DNA of 64,000 bases, taken from assembly GCF_025506275.1 (NCBI RefSeq), contig NZ_QYCP01000083.1, forward strand, positions 47,201-111,200, in the 5' to 3' direction. This document shows positions 33,705-42,965 of the stretch, one piece after another (position 1 is the first letter of the stretch; every line of letters starts with the position of its first letter). The notes beneath the pieces are model-generated. The model saw only the letters and a list, made by a program, of their open reading frames with translations, did no database searches and had not been told where the DNA came from. The stretch comes from Brevibacterium permense. Lineage in GTDB: Bacteria > Actinomycetota > Actinomycetes > Actinomycetales > Brevibacteriaceae. The translations under genes and the position numbers were made by a program.

Positions 33705-35108
33705 TTACAGGCCCGCGATGAGTGTTTCCGCCTGCGGGTGAGTCGTGGCGAACGGGTCCTTGAGTGCGACTGCTCGTCCGGATTCGTCGTTGAAGCGCAG
33801 GTGCACCCAGTCGACGGTGTAGTCGCGACGGGCCGCATGGGCTGCGCGGACGAATTCGCCGCGGATCGCCGCCCGTGTGCTCGCAGGCGGTACGTCCTTC
33901 GCTCGTTCGGCCGCCTCGGCGGGGACGAGGCTCTTCGCCATCCCGGCGGCCTCGAGCTTGGGAAACAGGCCCGTCGCGGGCGTGATGTCGTGGAAGGCGA
34001 TGTCGAGGCGGTGGATGCGCGCATCGGCGATATCCGTGATTCCGCGCTGCATCGACCGTTCGATGAGCGTGCGTTTCATCACCCAGTCGATCTCCGTGTC
34101 CACGGTCGAGAAGTCCTTCGATTCGACGGCGGTGAGCATCCGCGACCACAGGTCGATGACGTAGTGGGCCAGATCATCATCGCCGAGGCTGTGCTCCCCG
34201 GACTCCACGATCCGCTGCGCCCGGTCCCGGTAGTCGCCGAGCAGTCCCAGCGGAGTCGTCGTGGTTCCGTCGGTGCGTTCGAGCACGACCCGTCCCGTGA
34301 GATCACGGGCGACGAGCCTGATATCGCGCACCGGGTGGCGCAGCCCGTTCTCCGGGATCCGTGCGCCCTGTTCGATGAGGTCGAGCATGAGAACTGCGGA
34401 TCCGATCTTCAGCGCCGAGGTGGCCGTCGACATAGAGGAATCACCGACGATGACGTGCAGCCGTCGGTACTTCTCCGCATCGGCGTGCGGTTCGTCGCGG
34501 GCGTTGATGATCGGACGCGACCGTGTCGTCGCCGATGACAGCCCTTCCCACATGACGTCGGACCGCGCGGAGAGGCCGAACATCATCTCCGAGCGGTCGG
34601 CTTCCTCGTCGGGGGTGAAGGCCGAACGGCGTGGAATCACGGCTCCGGCTCCGACGAGCAGCTGCCGCGAGACGAGGAAGGGCAGCAGGACCGTGGTCAG
34701 CCGGTTGAAGTCGAGGGTGCGGCGGATGAGGAAGTTCTCGTGGGACCCGTACGAGTTGCCTGCCGCGTCCGTATTGTTCTTGACCATGTGAACGCGTCCG
34801 CCGATGCCGTCGGCCTCGAGGGCGGCCTGTGCTCTGTCCAGCAGGTCGATCATCAGGCCTTCGCCGGCTCGGTCCTGGGCGAGCAGGTCGCCTAAGTCAT
34901 CGCATTCGGCGGTCGCATACTCCGGGTGGGATCCGACGTCGAGGTAGAGGCGCGACCCGTTGGGCAGGAACACGTTCGACGACCGACCCCATTCGACGAC
35001 GGGACGGAAGAGATATCGGGCGATCTCCTCGGGGCCGATGCGACGTCCGTCGGGGTCGACGGTGTGGGCGAGTCCGTATTCGGTTTCGAGCCCGTAGATG
35101 CGTGCCAT
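33705..35108 (-). CDS. pafA: Pup-protein ligase PafA
   Basis: A 467-residue glutamine-synthetase-like ligase that joins the C-terminal Glu of Pup to a lysine of a target protein using ATP. The N-terminus MARIYGLETEYGLAHT is the Mg-ATP loop with the conserved Glu. LYLDVGSHPEYATAECDD contains the catalytic Asp and the acidic metal-site residues. VKNNTDAAGNSYGSHENFLI and SATTRSRPIINARDEPHAD follow. Its start abuts the prcA stop directly. It lacks the Dop-specific loop that Dop carries after its ATP loop. Confidence 0.94.
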   Translation of the reverse strand: MARIYGLETEYGLAHTVDPDGRRIGPEEIARYLFRPVVEWGRSSNVFLPNGSRLYLDVGSHPEYATAECDDLGDLLAQDRAGEGLMIDLLDRAQAALEADGIGGRVHMVKNNTDAAGNSYGSHENFLIRRTLDFNRLTTVLLPFLVSRQLLVGAGAVIPRRSAFTPDEEADRSEMMFGLSARSDVMWEGLSSATTRSRPIINARDEPHADAEKYRRLHVIVGDSSMSTATSALKIGSAVLMLDLIEQGARIPENGLRHPVRDIRLVARDLTGRVVLERTDGTTTTPLGLLGDYRDRAQRIVESGEHSLGDDDLAHYVIDLWSRMLTAVESKDFSTVDTEIDWVMKRTLIERSMQRGITDIADARIHRLDIAFHDITPATGLFPKLEAAGMAKSLVPAEAAERAKDVPPASTRAAIRGEFVRAAHAARRDYTVDWVHLRFNDESGRAVALKDPFATTHPQAETLIAGL

Positions 35109-35798
35109 TCAGTCCTCCCGCAGTGCGCTCATCGCCGCGTCGTCGAGGCGGCGGAAGGTCCGCTGCTTCGTCGTCGTGCGGTCGAGAACGGCTGCCTCGA
35201 GTGCGTCGGTGGCCAGGATCGCCTGGGTCGCGGCTCCCAATGCGGTCACACCGTGGTTGAATACTTCGCGCAGAGTCATCTGCGAGGTGCGCACCCCGGC
35301 CAAGGAGGCCGTGATCGCATCGGCCTGACCGCCGATGGCCACATGTTCGGTCTCGTCGATGACGGATCCGTCATAGCTGAGCCGGTAGAGCTGGTCGGTC
35401 TCCGGTGTGAGTCCGAGTTCGGCGACGACGAGTTCGACTTCGAAGGGCTTCGACTCGGTGGTGAAGACGCCGGCCAGCGTCTGTGCGTACGCGTTCGTCA
35501 GTCCGCGAGCGGTGACGTCGGAGCGGTCGTAGGAGTATCCGCGCAGGTCGGCATAGCGGACGCCGGCCTGACGCAGGGTTTCGAACTCGTTGTACTTGCC
35601 GACCGCGGCGAAGCCGATGCGGTCGTAGATCTCAGCGATCTTGTGCAGCGTCGGTGACGGGTTCTCCGCCAGCAGCAGGATGCCTGCATCGAAGCGCATG
35701 ACGACGACGGATCGGCCGCGGGCGATGCCCTTGCGGGCGAAGTCGCCCCGGTCCTTCATCAGCTGTTCGGGTGAGACGTAGAACGGTGCCTGACTCAT
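35109..35798 (-). CDS. prcA: 20S proteasome alpha subunit
   Basis: A 229-residue subunit of the outer proteasome ring, which gates substrate entry. Features: the gate N-terminus (APFYVSPEQLMKDRGDFARK), then GIARGRSVVVMRFDAGILLLAEN and the KIAEIYDRIGFAAVGKYNE pair, typical of alpha subunits. I chose the ATG at MSQAPF because AAAGGATCG precedes it; the longer frame upstream is antisense to prcB. pafA follows immediately, so prcB-prcA-pafA are co-transcribed. Confidence 0.94.
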   Translation of the reverse strand: MSQAPFYVSPEQLMKDRGDFARKGIARGRSVVVMRFDAGILLLAENPSPTLHKIAEIYDRIGFAAVGKYNEFETLRQAGVRYADLRGYSYDRSDVTARGLTNAYAQTLAGVFTTESKPFEVELVVAELGLTPETDQLYRLSYDGSVIDETEHVAIGGQADAITASLAGVRTSQMTLREVFNHGVTALGAATQAILATDALEAAVLDRTTTKQRTFRRLDDAAMSALRED

Positions 35799-35832
35799 CG
35801 ACGATCCTTTCGCTGTAGCGGTGCCGCAGTCA

Positions 35833-36630
35833 TCACCGGGCGGTGGCCGTGCGGCGGGCGACGACCTCGGTGGCGGTGTCCAAGACGGTGGCCGAATCGA
35901 CCTCGGTGATCCCGTTCTCGAGGTCGACGGTGAAGATCGTCGGAGCGATCTGCCGGACGAAATCCGGTCCGCCTGTCGCCGAGTCGTCGTCTGAGGCGTC
36001 GAAGAGGGCTTCGACGGCAACGGAGATCGCCGAGGCGGTGTCGAGGTCGGCCCGCCACAGCTTCTTCAGCGCCCCGCGGGCGAAACCGGAACCGGAGCCG
36101 ATGGAATGGAATCGGTGCTCTTCGTACTTTCCGCCGGTGACATCGAAGCTGAAGATCTGGCCGTGCGGTCTGGATTCGTCGACTCCGGCGAACAGCGGGA
36201 CGACGGTGAGTCCCTGCATTGCCAGGCCGAGGTTTCCGCGCAGCATCGCAGCCAAGCGGTTGGCTTTGCCGTTGAGCGAGAGACGGGCGCCTTCGATCTT
36301 CTCGTAGTGTTCGAGTTCGAGTTGGAAGAGCCGGATGAGGTCGAGTGCGACCCCGGCAGCGCCGGCGATGCCGATGACGGAGTAGTCGTCGGCGGCTTTG
36401 ACCTTCTCCATCGAGTGCGAGGCGATGAGGTTGCCGATCGTCGCTCTCCGGTCACCGGCCATGAGGATGCCCGAGGCGGTGCGGAAGCAGATGATCGTCG
36501 TGCCTTCCGGCGACTGTTCGGCCAGATCCCGCACACTGGGGTGCGGAAGCGCTTCGGGCGCCAAGGAGCGGGCGAGTTCGACGAACGAGTTGCTCGTCGA
36601 ACTCAAGAATGCAGGAGGGAATCCTGCCAT
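35833..36630 (-). CDS. prcB: 20S proteasome beta subunit (proteolytic)
   Basis: A 265-residue N-terminal-nucleophile threonine protease. A 43-residue propeptide precedes the active-site Thr44 in [22 protein letters not shown]. The catalytic Lys and Asp (MAGDRRA, and [18 protein letters not shown]) follow. Pup-tagged proteins unfolded by the ATPase are degraded in its chamber. Its ATG begins one base after the pup stop, so translation is probably coupled to pup. Confidence 0.94.
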   Translation of the reverse strand: MAGFPPAFLSSTSNSFVELARSLAPEALPHPSVRDLAEQSPEGTTIICFRTASGILMAGDRRATIGNLIASHSMEKVKAADDYSVIGIAGAAGVALDLIRLFQLELEHYEKIEGARLSLNGKANRLAAMLRGNLGLAMQGLTVVPLFAGVDESRPHGQIFSFDVTGGKYEEHRFHSIGSGSGFARGALKKLWRADLDTASAISVAVEALFDASDDDSATGGPDFVRQIAPTIFTVDLENGITEVDSATVLDTATEVVARRTATAR

Positions 36631-36631
36631 C

Positions 36632-36823
36632 TCATTGGCCGCCCTTCTGCACGAAGTTCTTGACGAACTCCTCCGCGTTCGACTCGAGCACACCGTCGAT
36701 CTCGTCGAGGATGGAATCGACGTTCTGAGTGTTGATCTGTCCCTGCACGGCCTCCGGCGGATCGACGGGGGCGTCTCCCCCACCGGACGATTTGTCTCTC
36801 TGGACCTGTTCCTGCGAGCTCAT
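36632..36823 (-). CDS. pup: Prokaryotic ubiquitin-like protein Pup
   Basis: A 63-residue intrinsically disordered modifier. A flexible N-terminus ([16 protein letters not shown]) leads into the ATPase-binding helix ([18 protein letters not shown]) and the C-terminal KGGQ. The terminal Gln means that Dop must deamidate it to Glu before PafA ligation. It is located between dop and prcB on the minus strand, 12 bases after the dop stop. Confidence 0.95.
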   Translation of the reverse strand: MSSQEQVQRDKSSGGGDAPVDPPEAVQGQINTQNVDSILDEIDGVLESNAEEFVKNFVQKGGQ

Positions 36824-36834
36824 CTCACACTCCT

Positions 36835-38364
36835 TCAGTCGTTCTTCGAACTCAGTCTATCCACTCCGAGTGCCTTCAGCAGGCCCTCGGCGGTCTCGAT
36901 TCCCTCCACCCGATCGGCAAGCAGCTCACGGGTGCCTTTGAGCGGTTCGTGCATGGGCAGACGCACCACACCCAGGGCTCCCGCGTTGACCACGAGCGAG
37001 TCCCAGCTGGCGGCGACCAGATCCTCGCCGAGGCGGCTGACCGCCACGGACCGCAGGAACGCGCGGGTCCCGTCGGGTGCGTTGACCACGGCGGCTTCGA
37101 CCTCGGCGTCGGTGGTCATCCGACAGATGCGGCCGGCACGTTCGAGCTTATGGAACAGCCCCTTCTCCGGTCGCACATCGTGGTACTGGACGTCGATGAG
37201 GGCCAACTTCGGATGGTCCCAGTCGATTCCCTCACGAGAACGGTAGCTCTCGAGCAGCACCCATTTGGCGACCCAGTCGATGGAGTCGGCCAGGGTCTTC
37301 GGATCGGTCGAGAGCCCATCGAGGAATCGGCGCCATTCGGCGAGCACCTCGGCGGTTTCGGCATCCTCGGCATCGGCGTGTTCGAGGCACGCGGAGTAGA
37401 AAGCTTCTTGAATCTCCAATGCCGTTGTCGTCGTACCGTCGCTCAGCGCCAGCGGAGCGCTGAGGTTGAGGTCGTGGCTGACGTCCCACAGCGACTGCAG
37501 GGCATCGGCGAGTTCGATCTGCGGAGCCAGCCCGGCCTCGATGAGTCCGAGGACGAGGGAGGTCGAACCGAAGCGGACGAACGTCGCAGGCTCCGCCAGG
37601 GTCGCGTCGCCGATGATCACGTGCAGCCGACGGTATTTCGCGGGATCGGCATGTGGTTCGTCCCGGGTGTTGACGATGGGACGGCGCAGGGTGGTCTCGA
37701 GCCCCACTTCGGCTTCGAAGAAGTCGGCGCGGGACGAGATCTGGAAACCCTTGTCCTCGCCTTGGCGGCCGATGCCGACCCGTCCGGATCCGCACAGGAT
37801 CTGCCGGGTGACGAAGAACGGGACGAGGCCCGCGACGATGTCATCGAAGTCCGTCGACCGGTCGACGAGGTAGTTCTCATGGGTTCCGTAGGAGGCTCCC
37901 TTGGAGTCCGTGTTGTTCTTGTACAGATTGACCGGTTCGGCGCTCTTCTCGAGGGTCCGCACCGATTCGAGGGCGACGAGGTCGCCGGCCCGGTCGAAGG
38001 TGACGATATCGCGTGGAGTGAGGACTTCCGGGGACGAGTACTCGGGGTGAGCGTGGTCGACGTAGTAGCGGGCGCCGTTCTCCGTGACGACGTTCGCCAG
38101 GTACTGGGCTTCGACGTCGTCCTGCGGTATATGGGTCAGCTGCGAGGAGTCGGCGTCGGCGATGTTCATGAAGAAGCCGCGGGCGTCGGCCAATGGAGAC
38201 TCGGTGGCGAAGTCCCAGAAGTTCTGGGACGACTTCAGTCCGCGCGGTCCGGCATACGCGTCGACGACACGCGCCGAGTCCCGCATCGGGTTCGCTCGCG
38301 GATTGCCCGGCTGGCTGAGGCCGAACTCCGTCTCGGCTCCCATGACGCGCCTGACTCTGAGCAT
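36835..38364 (-). CDS. dop: Pup deamidase/depupylase Dop
   Basis: A 509-residue PafA homologue that deamidates the C-terminal Gln of Pup and removes Pup from targets. The ATP-loop is VRRVMGAETEFGLSQPG, followed by the Dop-specific insertion region (NPRANPMRDSARVVDAYAG). The catalytic YVDHAHPEYSSPEVL and VKNNTDSKGASYGTHENYLV-like segment (NLYKNNTDSKGASYGTHEN) follow. The start ATG is preceded by GGAGGAGAATCAG. It is the first gene of dop-pup-prcB-prcA-pafA. A divergent DUF3054 gene begins 32 bases away. Confidence 0.93.
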   Translation of the reverse strand: MLRVRRVMGAETEFGLSQPGNPRANPMRDSARVVDAYAGPRGLKSSQNFWDFATESPLADARGFFMNIADADSSQLTHIPQDDVEAQYLANVVTENGARYYVDHAHPEYSSPEVLTPRDIVTFDRAGDLVALESVRTLEKSAEPVNLYKNNTDSKGASYGTHENYLVDRSTDFDDIVAGLVPFFVTRQILCGSGRVGIGRQGEDKGFQISSRADFFEAEVGLETTLRRPIVNTRDEPHADPAKYRRLHVIIGDATLAEPATFVRFGSTSLVLGLIEAGLAPQIELADALQSLWDVSHDLNLSAPLALSDGTTTTALEIQEAFYSACLEHADAEDAETAEVLAEWRRFLDGLSTDPKTLADSIDWVAKWVLLESYRSREGIDWDHPKLALIDVQYHDVRPEKGLFHKLERAGRICRMTTDAEVEAAVVNAPDGTRAFLRSVAVSRLGEDLVAASWDSLVVNAGALGVVRLPMHEPLKGTRELLADRVEGIETAEGLLKALGVDRLSSKND

Positions 38365-38396
38365 CTGATTCTCCTCCAAGGTCTAGACTCGGGGAC

Positions 38397-38801
38397 GTGG
38401 CAACGAAGAAATCTCATCTCCCCATCGCATTGATCGTCGACCTCATCCTCGTGGTTCTGTTCACGATCGTCGGTCATTACACACATTCTCACAATTTCGA
38501 TCCGCAGGGGCTGATGACCACAGCATGGCCGTTCGTCGCAGCCCTCGTCATCGCCTGGCTGCTCACGGCCGTCTGGGATCGGCCGATCGCTCCGCTGGCC
38601 ACGGGAACCGGGGTCTGGGCGATCACCGTCCTCGTAGGACTCGTCCTGCGCGGGGTCACCGGAGCCGGCGGCGATCCGGGGTCGGTGCCGGTGAGCTTCA
38701 TGATCGTCGCGACGTCGCTCAACTTCATCACTCTGGTCGGTTGGCGTCTCATCGCCACGGCCGTCTCCGGGGGTTCGGGCCGCCGCAAGCGCAGCCGGTG
38801 A
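38397..38801 (+). CDS. DUF3054-family small membrane protein
   Basis: A 134-residue protein with four hydrophobic segments (about 9-28, 42-62, 68-88 and 101-125) and a short basic C-terminus (GGSGRRKRSR). It belongs to the DUF3054 family, which has no described activity. The start is a GTG with a TAGACT -10 box 7 bases upstream and no Shine-Dalgarno, so the transcript is likely leaderless. It is divergent from dop and convergent with the proteasomal ATPase gene. Confidence 0.8.
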   Translation: MATKKSHLPIALIVDLILVVLFTIVGHYTHSHNFDPQGLMTTAWPFVAALVIAWLLTAVWDRPIAPLATGTGVWAITVLVGLVLRGVTGAGGDPGSVPVSFMIVATSLNFITLVGWRLIATAVSGGSGRRKRSR

Positions 38802-38839
38802 GCATCTTCCGCTTCGGCCCTGTGCACGGCCGGCAACGA

Positions 38840-38885
38840 GACGAGCCCGCCGCTTCCGTCAGCTGACGGAGGCGGCGGGCTCGTC
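38840..38885. terminator. Long palindromic bidirectional terminator
   Basis: A 23-base arm pairs with the adjacent 23 bases with a single T:G wobble and no separate loop, between convergent DUF3054 and mpa. This is among the longest hairpins in the window. Confidence 0.75.
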
Positions 38886-38909
38886 GTTCTTCACGGAACC
38901 GGACCCTTC

Positions 38910-40562
38910 TCAGACGAGGTCCGAGTTGGGCCGCACCTCGGCGATGTCGGTCTCGTACGGCACTGTCGGGGCTCCCCTGGTCGTGTCGAGGTGCATCATC
39001 CGCAGATGAGTGACCCTTTCGCCCTTGCGCCCGGAGATCCGTGCCCATTCGTCGGGGTTCGTCGTGTTCGGCAGGTCTTCGTGTTCGCTGAACTCTTCGG
39101 CGATCGCATCCTCGAAGTGGCCGGGGCGCAAGCCGCGCTCGCCGGTGTCGAGCAGCGATTTGATCGCCGCCTTCTTCGCACGGTCGACGATGTTGTGGAT
39201 CATCGCACCGGAGGCGAAGGCTGAGAAGTGGAGGACTTCCTTCGACCCGTCGGCGTAGCTGACCTCGACGAATTCATTCTCCGGAGTCTCTGCGAACATC
39301 CGTTCCACACAGCTGTCGATGAGTGCCGAGACCGCCTCGGCGGGGGTGTCGTGGCCGGCGAGCACGCTCGAGTGCAGGGGCAGCTCCGCGGTGAGGTACT
39401 TCTCGAAGATGTCTCGGGCCGCTTCGGCGTCGGGGCGTTCGATGCGGATCTTCACATCAAGCCGGCCGGGGCGCAGGATCGCGGGGTCGATGAGATCTTC
39501 ACGGTTCGACGCACCGATGACGATGACGTTGTCGAGCTGTTCGACTCCGTCGATCTCGGTGAGCAGCTGCGGCACGATCGTCGTCTCCACGTCCGATGAC
39601 TTGCCGGTGCCGCGGGTGCGGAACAGTGATTCCATCTCGTCGAAGAACACCACCACGGGGAACCCTGCCGAAGCCTTCTCCCGTGCCCGGGCGAAGATCA
39701 GGCGCAGCTGACGTTCGGTCTCGCCGACGTACTTATCGAGCAGCTCCGGACCTTTGATGTTGAGGAAGTAGGTCTTGCTCGTGCGCACCTTTCCGGTGCG
39801 GTCGGCCAGGGAGTTCGCCACGGCCTTCGCGATGAGCGTCTTTCCGCAGCCGGGAGGGCCGTAGAGCAGGATGCCCTTGGGCGGTTTGAGTCCGTGTTCG
39901 GTGTAGAGCTCGGGATGTTCGAAGGGCAGTTCGACGGCATCCTTGATCTGTTCGATCTGGTCGGCCAGTCCGCCGATGTCCTGGTAGGTGATGTCGGGGA
40001 CTTCTTCGAGCAGCAGCGAGGAGACCTCGGGCTTCTCGACGACCTGCAGCGCGTAATGAGTCCGGGTGTCGACGACGACGGCATCGCCGACGCGCAGTCC
40101 CGCGTCGACTAGGCCGGCTGCGAGGGTGAAGACCTGCTCGTCATCGCCGGGAGCTCCGACGAGGATGCGCTGGGAGTCGACGAACTCACGGACGTTGACG
40201 ACCGATCCCACGGGTGGGAACTCGCCGGTGCCGATGATGACGAGGCCTTCGGACAGGAGCACATCGGCACCGGCTCGCAGCGTCTCGGGTTCGACTTCGG
40301 GGGCGACGGCCACGCGCATGCGTCGTCCGCCGACGATGACATCGGCGGTCACTGCGTTCTCGCCGAGCGCGATGAGTGTGCCCCAGTTGTTCGGCGGCTC
40401 GGTCAGGCGCCGAGCCTCTTCCTTGATCCGGTTCAGCTCATCACGGGCCGTGCGCAGAGTCTTCGACAGTGCTTCATTGCGTTTGCCCGCTGTGTAGAGC
40501 TGCTGGCGCAGGGACGCGGTGTCCTCGCGCAGCTTCTTCACCTCGGTCGTGGTCTCTGTCAT
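38910..40562 (-). CDS. mpa: Proteasome-associated ATPase (Mpa/ARC) without C-terminal QYL
   Basis: A 550-residue AAA ATPase ring that captures pupylated proteins and threads them into the 20S core. The N-terminal coiled coil (about 5-55) binds Pup. Two OB folds follow (about 60-185), then the AAA domain with Walker A GPPGCGKT (235-242), Walker [10 protein letters not shown] and sensor/arginine-finger regions ([11 protein letters not shown]). In proteasome-bearing actinobacteria the C-terminus is GQYL, which docks into the 20S alpha ring. Here the protein ends VRPNSDLV instead, with no Tyr near the end. Its start overlaps the trmI stop by 4 bases. Confidence 0.92.
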   Translation of the reverse strand: MTETTTEVKKLREDTASLRQQLYTAGKRNEALSKTLRTARDELNRIKEEARRLTEPPNNWGTLIALGENAVTADVIVGGRRMRVAVAPEVEPETLRAGADVLLSEGLVIIGTGEFPPVGSVVNVREFVDSQRILVGAPGDDEQVFTLAAGLVDAGLRVGDAVVVDTRTHYALQVVEKPEVSSLLLEEVPDITYQDIGGLADQIEQIKDAVELPFEHPELYTEHGLKPPKGILLYGPPGCGKTLIAKAVANSLADRTGKVRTSKTYFLNIKGPELLDKYVGETERQLRLIFARAREKASAGFPVVVFFDEMESLFRTRGTGKSSDVETTIVPQLLTEIDGVEQLDNVIVIGASNREDLIDPAILRPGRLDVKIRIERPDAEAARDIFEKYLTAELPLHSSVLAGHDTPAEAVSALIDSCVERMFAETPENEFVEVSYADGSKEVLHFSAFASGAMIHNIVDRAKKAAIKSLLDTGERGLRPGHFEDAIAEEFSEHEDLPNTTNPDEWARISGRKGERVTHLRMMHLDTTRGAPTVPYETDIAEVRPNSDLV

Positions 40563-41632
40563 CGATCCTCCTTCGGCCCTGTGCTGTTGCTGGTCGGGCT
40601 GTCTGTGACATCTGTGGGCAGCGCATCTGCGGAGTCGTCAGGCTCGGTGCGCAGGCGTCTGCCGGCCTCTCGCATCACACGGCGCAGCTTCTTGCCGTGC
40701 GCTGTGCGGGTGCCGATCGCCGCCTCGGTGACTTCGGGCTCCGTCCACGCCGCCACATCCTCCGCGGCCGCGGTGGCTCCCTGAGGACGTTTCTTCTTCT
40801 CCAGCGGACTGATGCCGTCGGCCATTCGGCGGGCCATGATGAGGAACCCGGTGTGGGCGATCATCCGGTGGTCCGGCCGGACGGCGAGTCCGTCGACGTG
40901 CCAGCCGCGGACCATGGCCTCCATGGACTCGGGTTCGGCGAACTTGCCGGAAGTGCGCAGGGCTTCGACGAAGCGTGAGAGCTGCGGAACGGTGGCGACA
41001 TACGCGATGACGATTCCACCGGGTGTCAGGGCTTCGCTGACGGCCTCAAGTGTGTTCCAGGGGGTGAGCATGTCGAGGACGACGCGGTCGACGCTGCCGG
41101 GCCCGAAGGTCTGCGGCAGAGTATCGGCAAGGTCGCCCACGGTGACGGACCAGTTGTCCGGTTCGCCGTCGAAGAAGTCGGCGATGTTTCCGGTCGCGAT
41201 CGTGGCGAATTCCTCACGCAGTTCGAACGAGTGCACGGATCCGTTCGGTCCCACGGCGCGCAGCAGCGCCATCGATAGGGCTCCGGATCCGACGCCGGCT
41301 TCGACCACGGTGGCGCCGGGGAAGATATCGCCGAGGGTGACGATGAGTCCCGAATCCTTCGGGTAGACGACTGCGGCGCCGCGGGGCATGGAGAGCACGA
41401 AGTCCTCGTAGCGCGGACGGAAGACCTGGAAGTCGACTCCCCCGGTGTTCGCGACGATGATTCCTTCTGTGCGCCCGATGATGTCGTCGTGGCTGATGAG
41501 GCCCTTGTTCGTGTGGAAGTGCTCACCCGGCGCGAGCACGAAGGTGTGCATCCGCCCCTTGGGGTCGGTGAGTTGGACCTTCTCTCCGCGGCTCAGAACG
41601 CGCGGGGGCCGGGAATGCAGTGGCTGAGTCAT
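40559..41632 (-). CDS. trmI: tRNA (adenine-N1)-methyltransferase TrmI
   Basis: A 357-residue SAM-dependent enzyme that methylates A57/A58 in the tRNA T-loop, raising stability. The N-terminal beta domain has [14 protein letters not shown], and the SAM-binding fold has [17 protein letters not shown] (motif I) and [21 protein letters not shown] (motif IV). A 60-residue charged C-terminal extension (about residues 290-357) is longer than usual. It overlaps mpa by 4 bases; a trmI-mpa pair is common in actinobacteria. Confidence 0.9.
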   Translation of the reverse strand: MTQPLHSRPPRVLSRGEKVQLTDPKGRMHTFVLAPGEHFHTNKGLISHDDIIGRTEGIIVANTGGVDFQVFRPRYEDFVLSMPRGAAVVYPKDSGLIVTLGDIFPGATVVEAGVGSGALSMALLRAVGPNGSVHSFELREEFATIATGNIADFFDGEPDNWSVTVGDLADTLPQTFGPGSVDRVVLDMLTPWNTLEAVSEALTPGGIVIAYVATVPQLSRFVEALRTSGKFAEPESMEAMVRGWHVDGLAVRPDHRMIAHTGFLIMARRMADGISPLEKKKRPQGATAAAEDVAAWTEPEVTEAAIGTRTAHGKKLRRVMREAGRRLRTEPDDSADALPTDVTDSPTSNSTGPKEDR

Positions 41633-41677
41633 GATGAGTCCACTCTACGCTGGTGAGGATTGCCTCACACAACCGGC

Positions 41678-42838
41678 TCAGGCTGCTAAGAGTTCGTCGA
41701 AGAATTCCTGCAGGTCGATGACTCCGACCAGGGTGCTGCCGTCCATGACCAGGCTGAACTGCGCCTTAGGACGGTGGGTGAGCGATTCGAGCAGGTGCGG
41801 GGCCGTGATGTCCTTCGGCACTCCGATCCACCCGGCCAGAGGGCGGGCGACCTCGCCGGCGGGAACGGCTTCGAGGGTTTCTGCGAGACGACCGGCTGCG
41901 GCGTGCCGGTCGACGAGACCGTACGGCAGCCCCTTCTGGTCGAGGACGACGATGAGGGTGCGTTCCTTAGCGTTCCCGAGCGTGTTCGCATAGTCGAGGG
42001 TGTCGGCAAGGTCGGCGTCCCAGGTGGCGGCGATCGCGGGCTGGATGACCTGGGAGAGGTCGTAGGTCTCCATCTTCCGGGCCCTCTTGGCGTGGGTGGC
42101 GGCATCTCCGGCGGAGAACCACAGCATGATCGCAATGAGCGACATCCAGGCCACGGTCAGCGGATCGGGTCGATCGCCGCGGAGCAGCGGGGTGATGACC
42201 GACCAGCCGATGAAGCCGACGGCGATGATCCGGCCGACCCAGCTGGCCACGATCGTGCCGAGGAACTGCGAACCGGTGATGCGCCACATGATCGCCTGCA
42301 GCGCCCAGCCGCCATCGAGTGGAATGCCCGGCAGCAGGTTGATAGCACCGAGAGCGACATTGGCGAAGGTGACGGCGATGAGCAGCAGCCACGGCACCGA
42401 GGTAGGACTCGCCGCACTGAGACACCACCACCCCAGCAGGGCGAGAACGATGTTGACGATGGGGCCGACGATGGAGATGACGAAGCTCGTCATCGCCGCT
42501 TTGTCGCGCGGGTTGTCCATCTGCGGTTCGAAGCGGGTGAACCCGCCCCAGATGTTCAGCTCGATCGCGGCGACCTTCTGCCCGTAGAACTGGCCGGCGA
42601 CTCCGTGCGCGAGTTCGTGGAGGAACACGGAGGCGAAGAGGAGGACAGCGTAGGCGAAGGCGACGAACCAGGCCCCGATGCCCAGATCCGGTCGGACCTG
42701 GTTGAGCCACGGGGTGAAGAGGATGGTGATCACGATGGCGGCGAGGAACCACGACCATGCCAGAATCACCGGAGCGCCGAGGACGGTGCCCAGGCGCAGA
42801 CCCGATGACGCACCGGGGTGGTGGTTTTTCGCGGCCAT
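41678..42838 (-). CDS. M50-family site-2 protease with C-terminal CBS-like region
   Basis: A 386-residue intramembrane metalloprotease of the SpoIVFB-like group. The zinc site is HELAH (residues 74-78) and the third ligand Asp lies in NLLPGIPLDGGWAL. There are six hydrophobic segments (about 18-42, 55-75, 108-130, 140-160, 185-215 and 225-245). A soluble C-terminal half (about 255-386) resembles a CBS pair (TLIVVLDQKGLPYGLVDRH; FSLVMDGSTLVGVIDLQEFF). CBS domains may sense a nucleotide. The substrate, typically an anti-sigma or membrane regulator, is unknown. It lies upstream of trmI. Confidence 0.88.
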   Translation of the reverse strand: MAAKNHHPGASSGLRLGTVLGAPVILAWSWFLAAIVITILFTPWLNQVRPDLGIGAWFVAFAYAVLLFASVFLHELAHGVAGQFYGQKVAAIELNIWGGFTRFEPQMDNPRDKAAMTSFVISIVGPIVNIVLALLGWWCLSAASPTSVPWLLLIAVTFANVALGAINLLPGIPLDGGWALQAIMWRITGSQFLGTIVASWVGRIIAVGFIGWSVITPLLRGDRPDPLTVAWMSLIAIMLWFSAGDAATHAKRARKMETYDLSQVIQPAIAATWDADLADTLDYANTLGNAKERTLIVVLDQKGLPYGLVDRHAAAGRLAETLEAVPAGEVARPLAGWIGVPKDITAPHLLESLTHRPKAQFSLVMDGSTLVGVIDLQEFFDELLAA

Positions 42839-42965
42839 TGAAGGGGTTCCTCCGGTCGATGTCGTGGTCAGCGGACCACTGAGGGTCGGTTACTCAGCCT
42901 AACAGCGACGACGCACTCATCGCTGGTCGCCACGTCGTGTCCGTGCAGGTCGTTACAGTGGAGTT

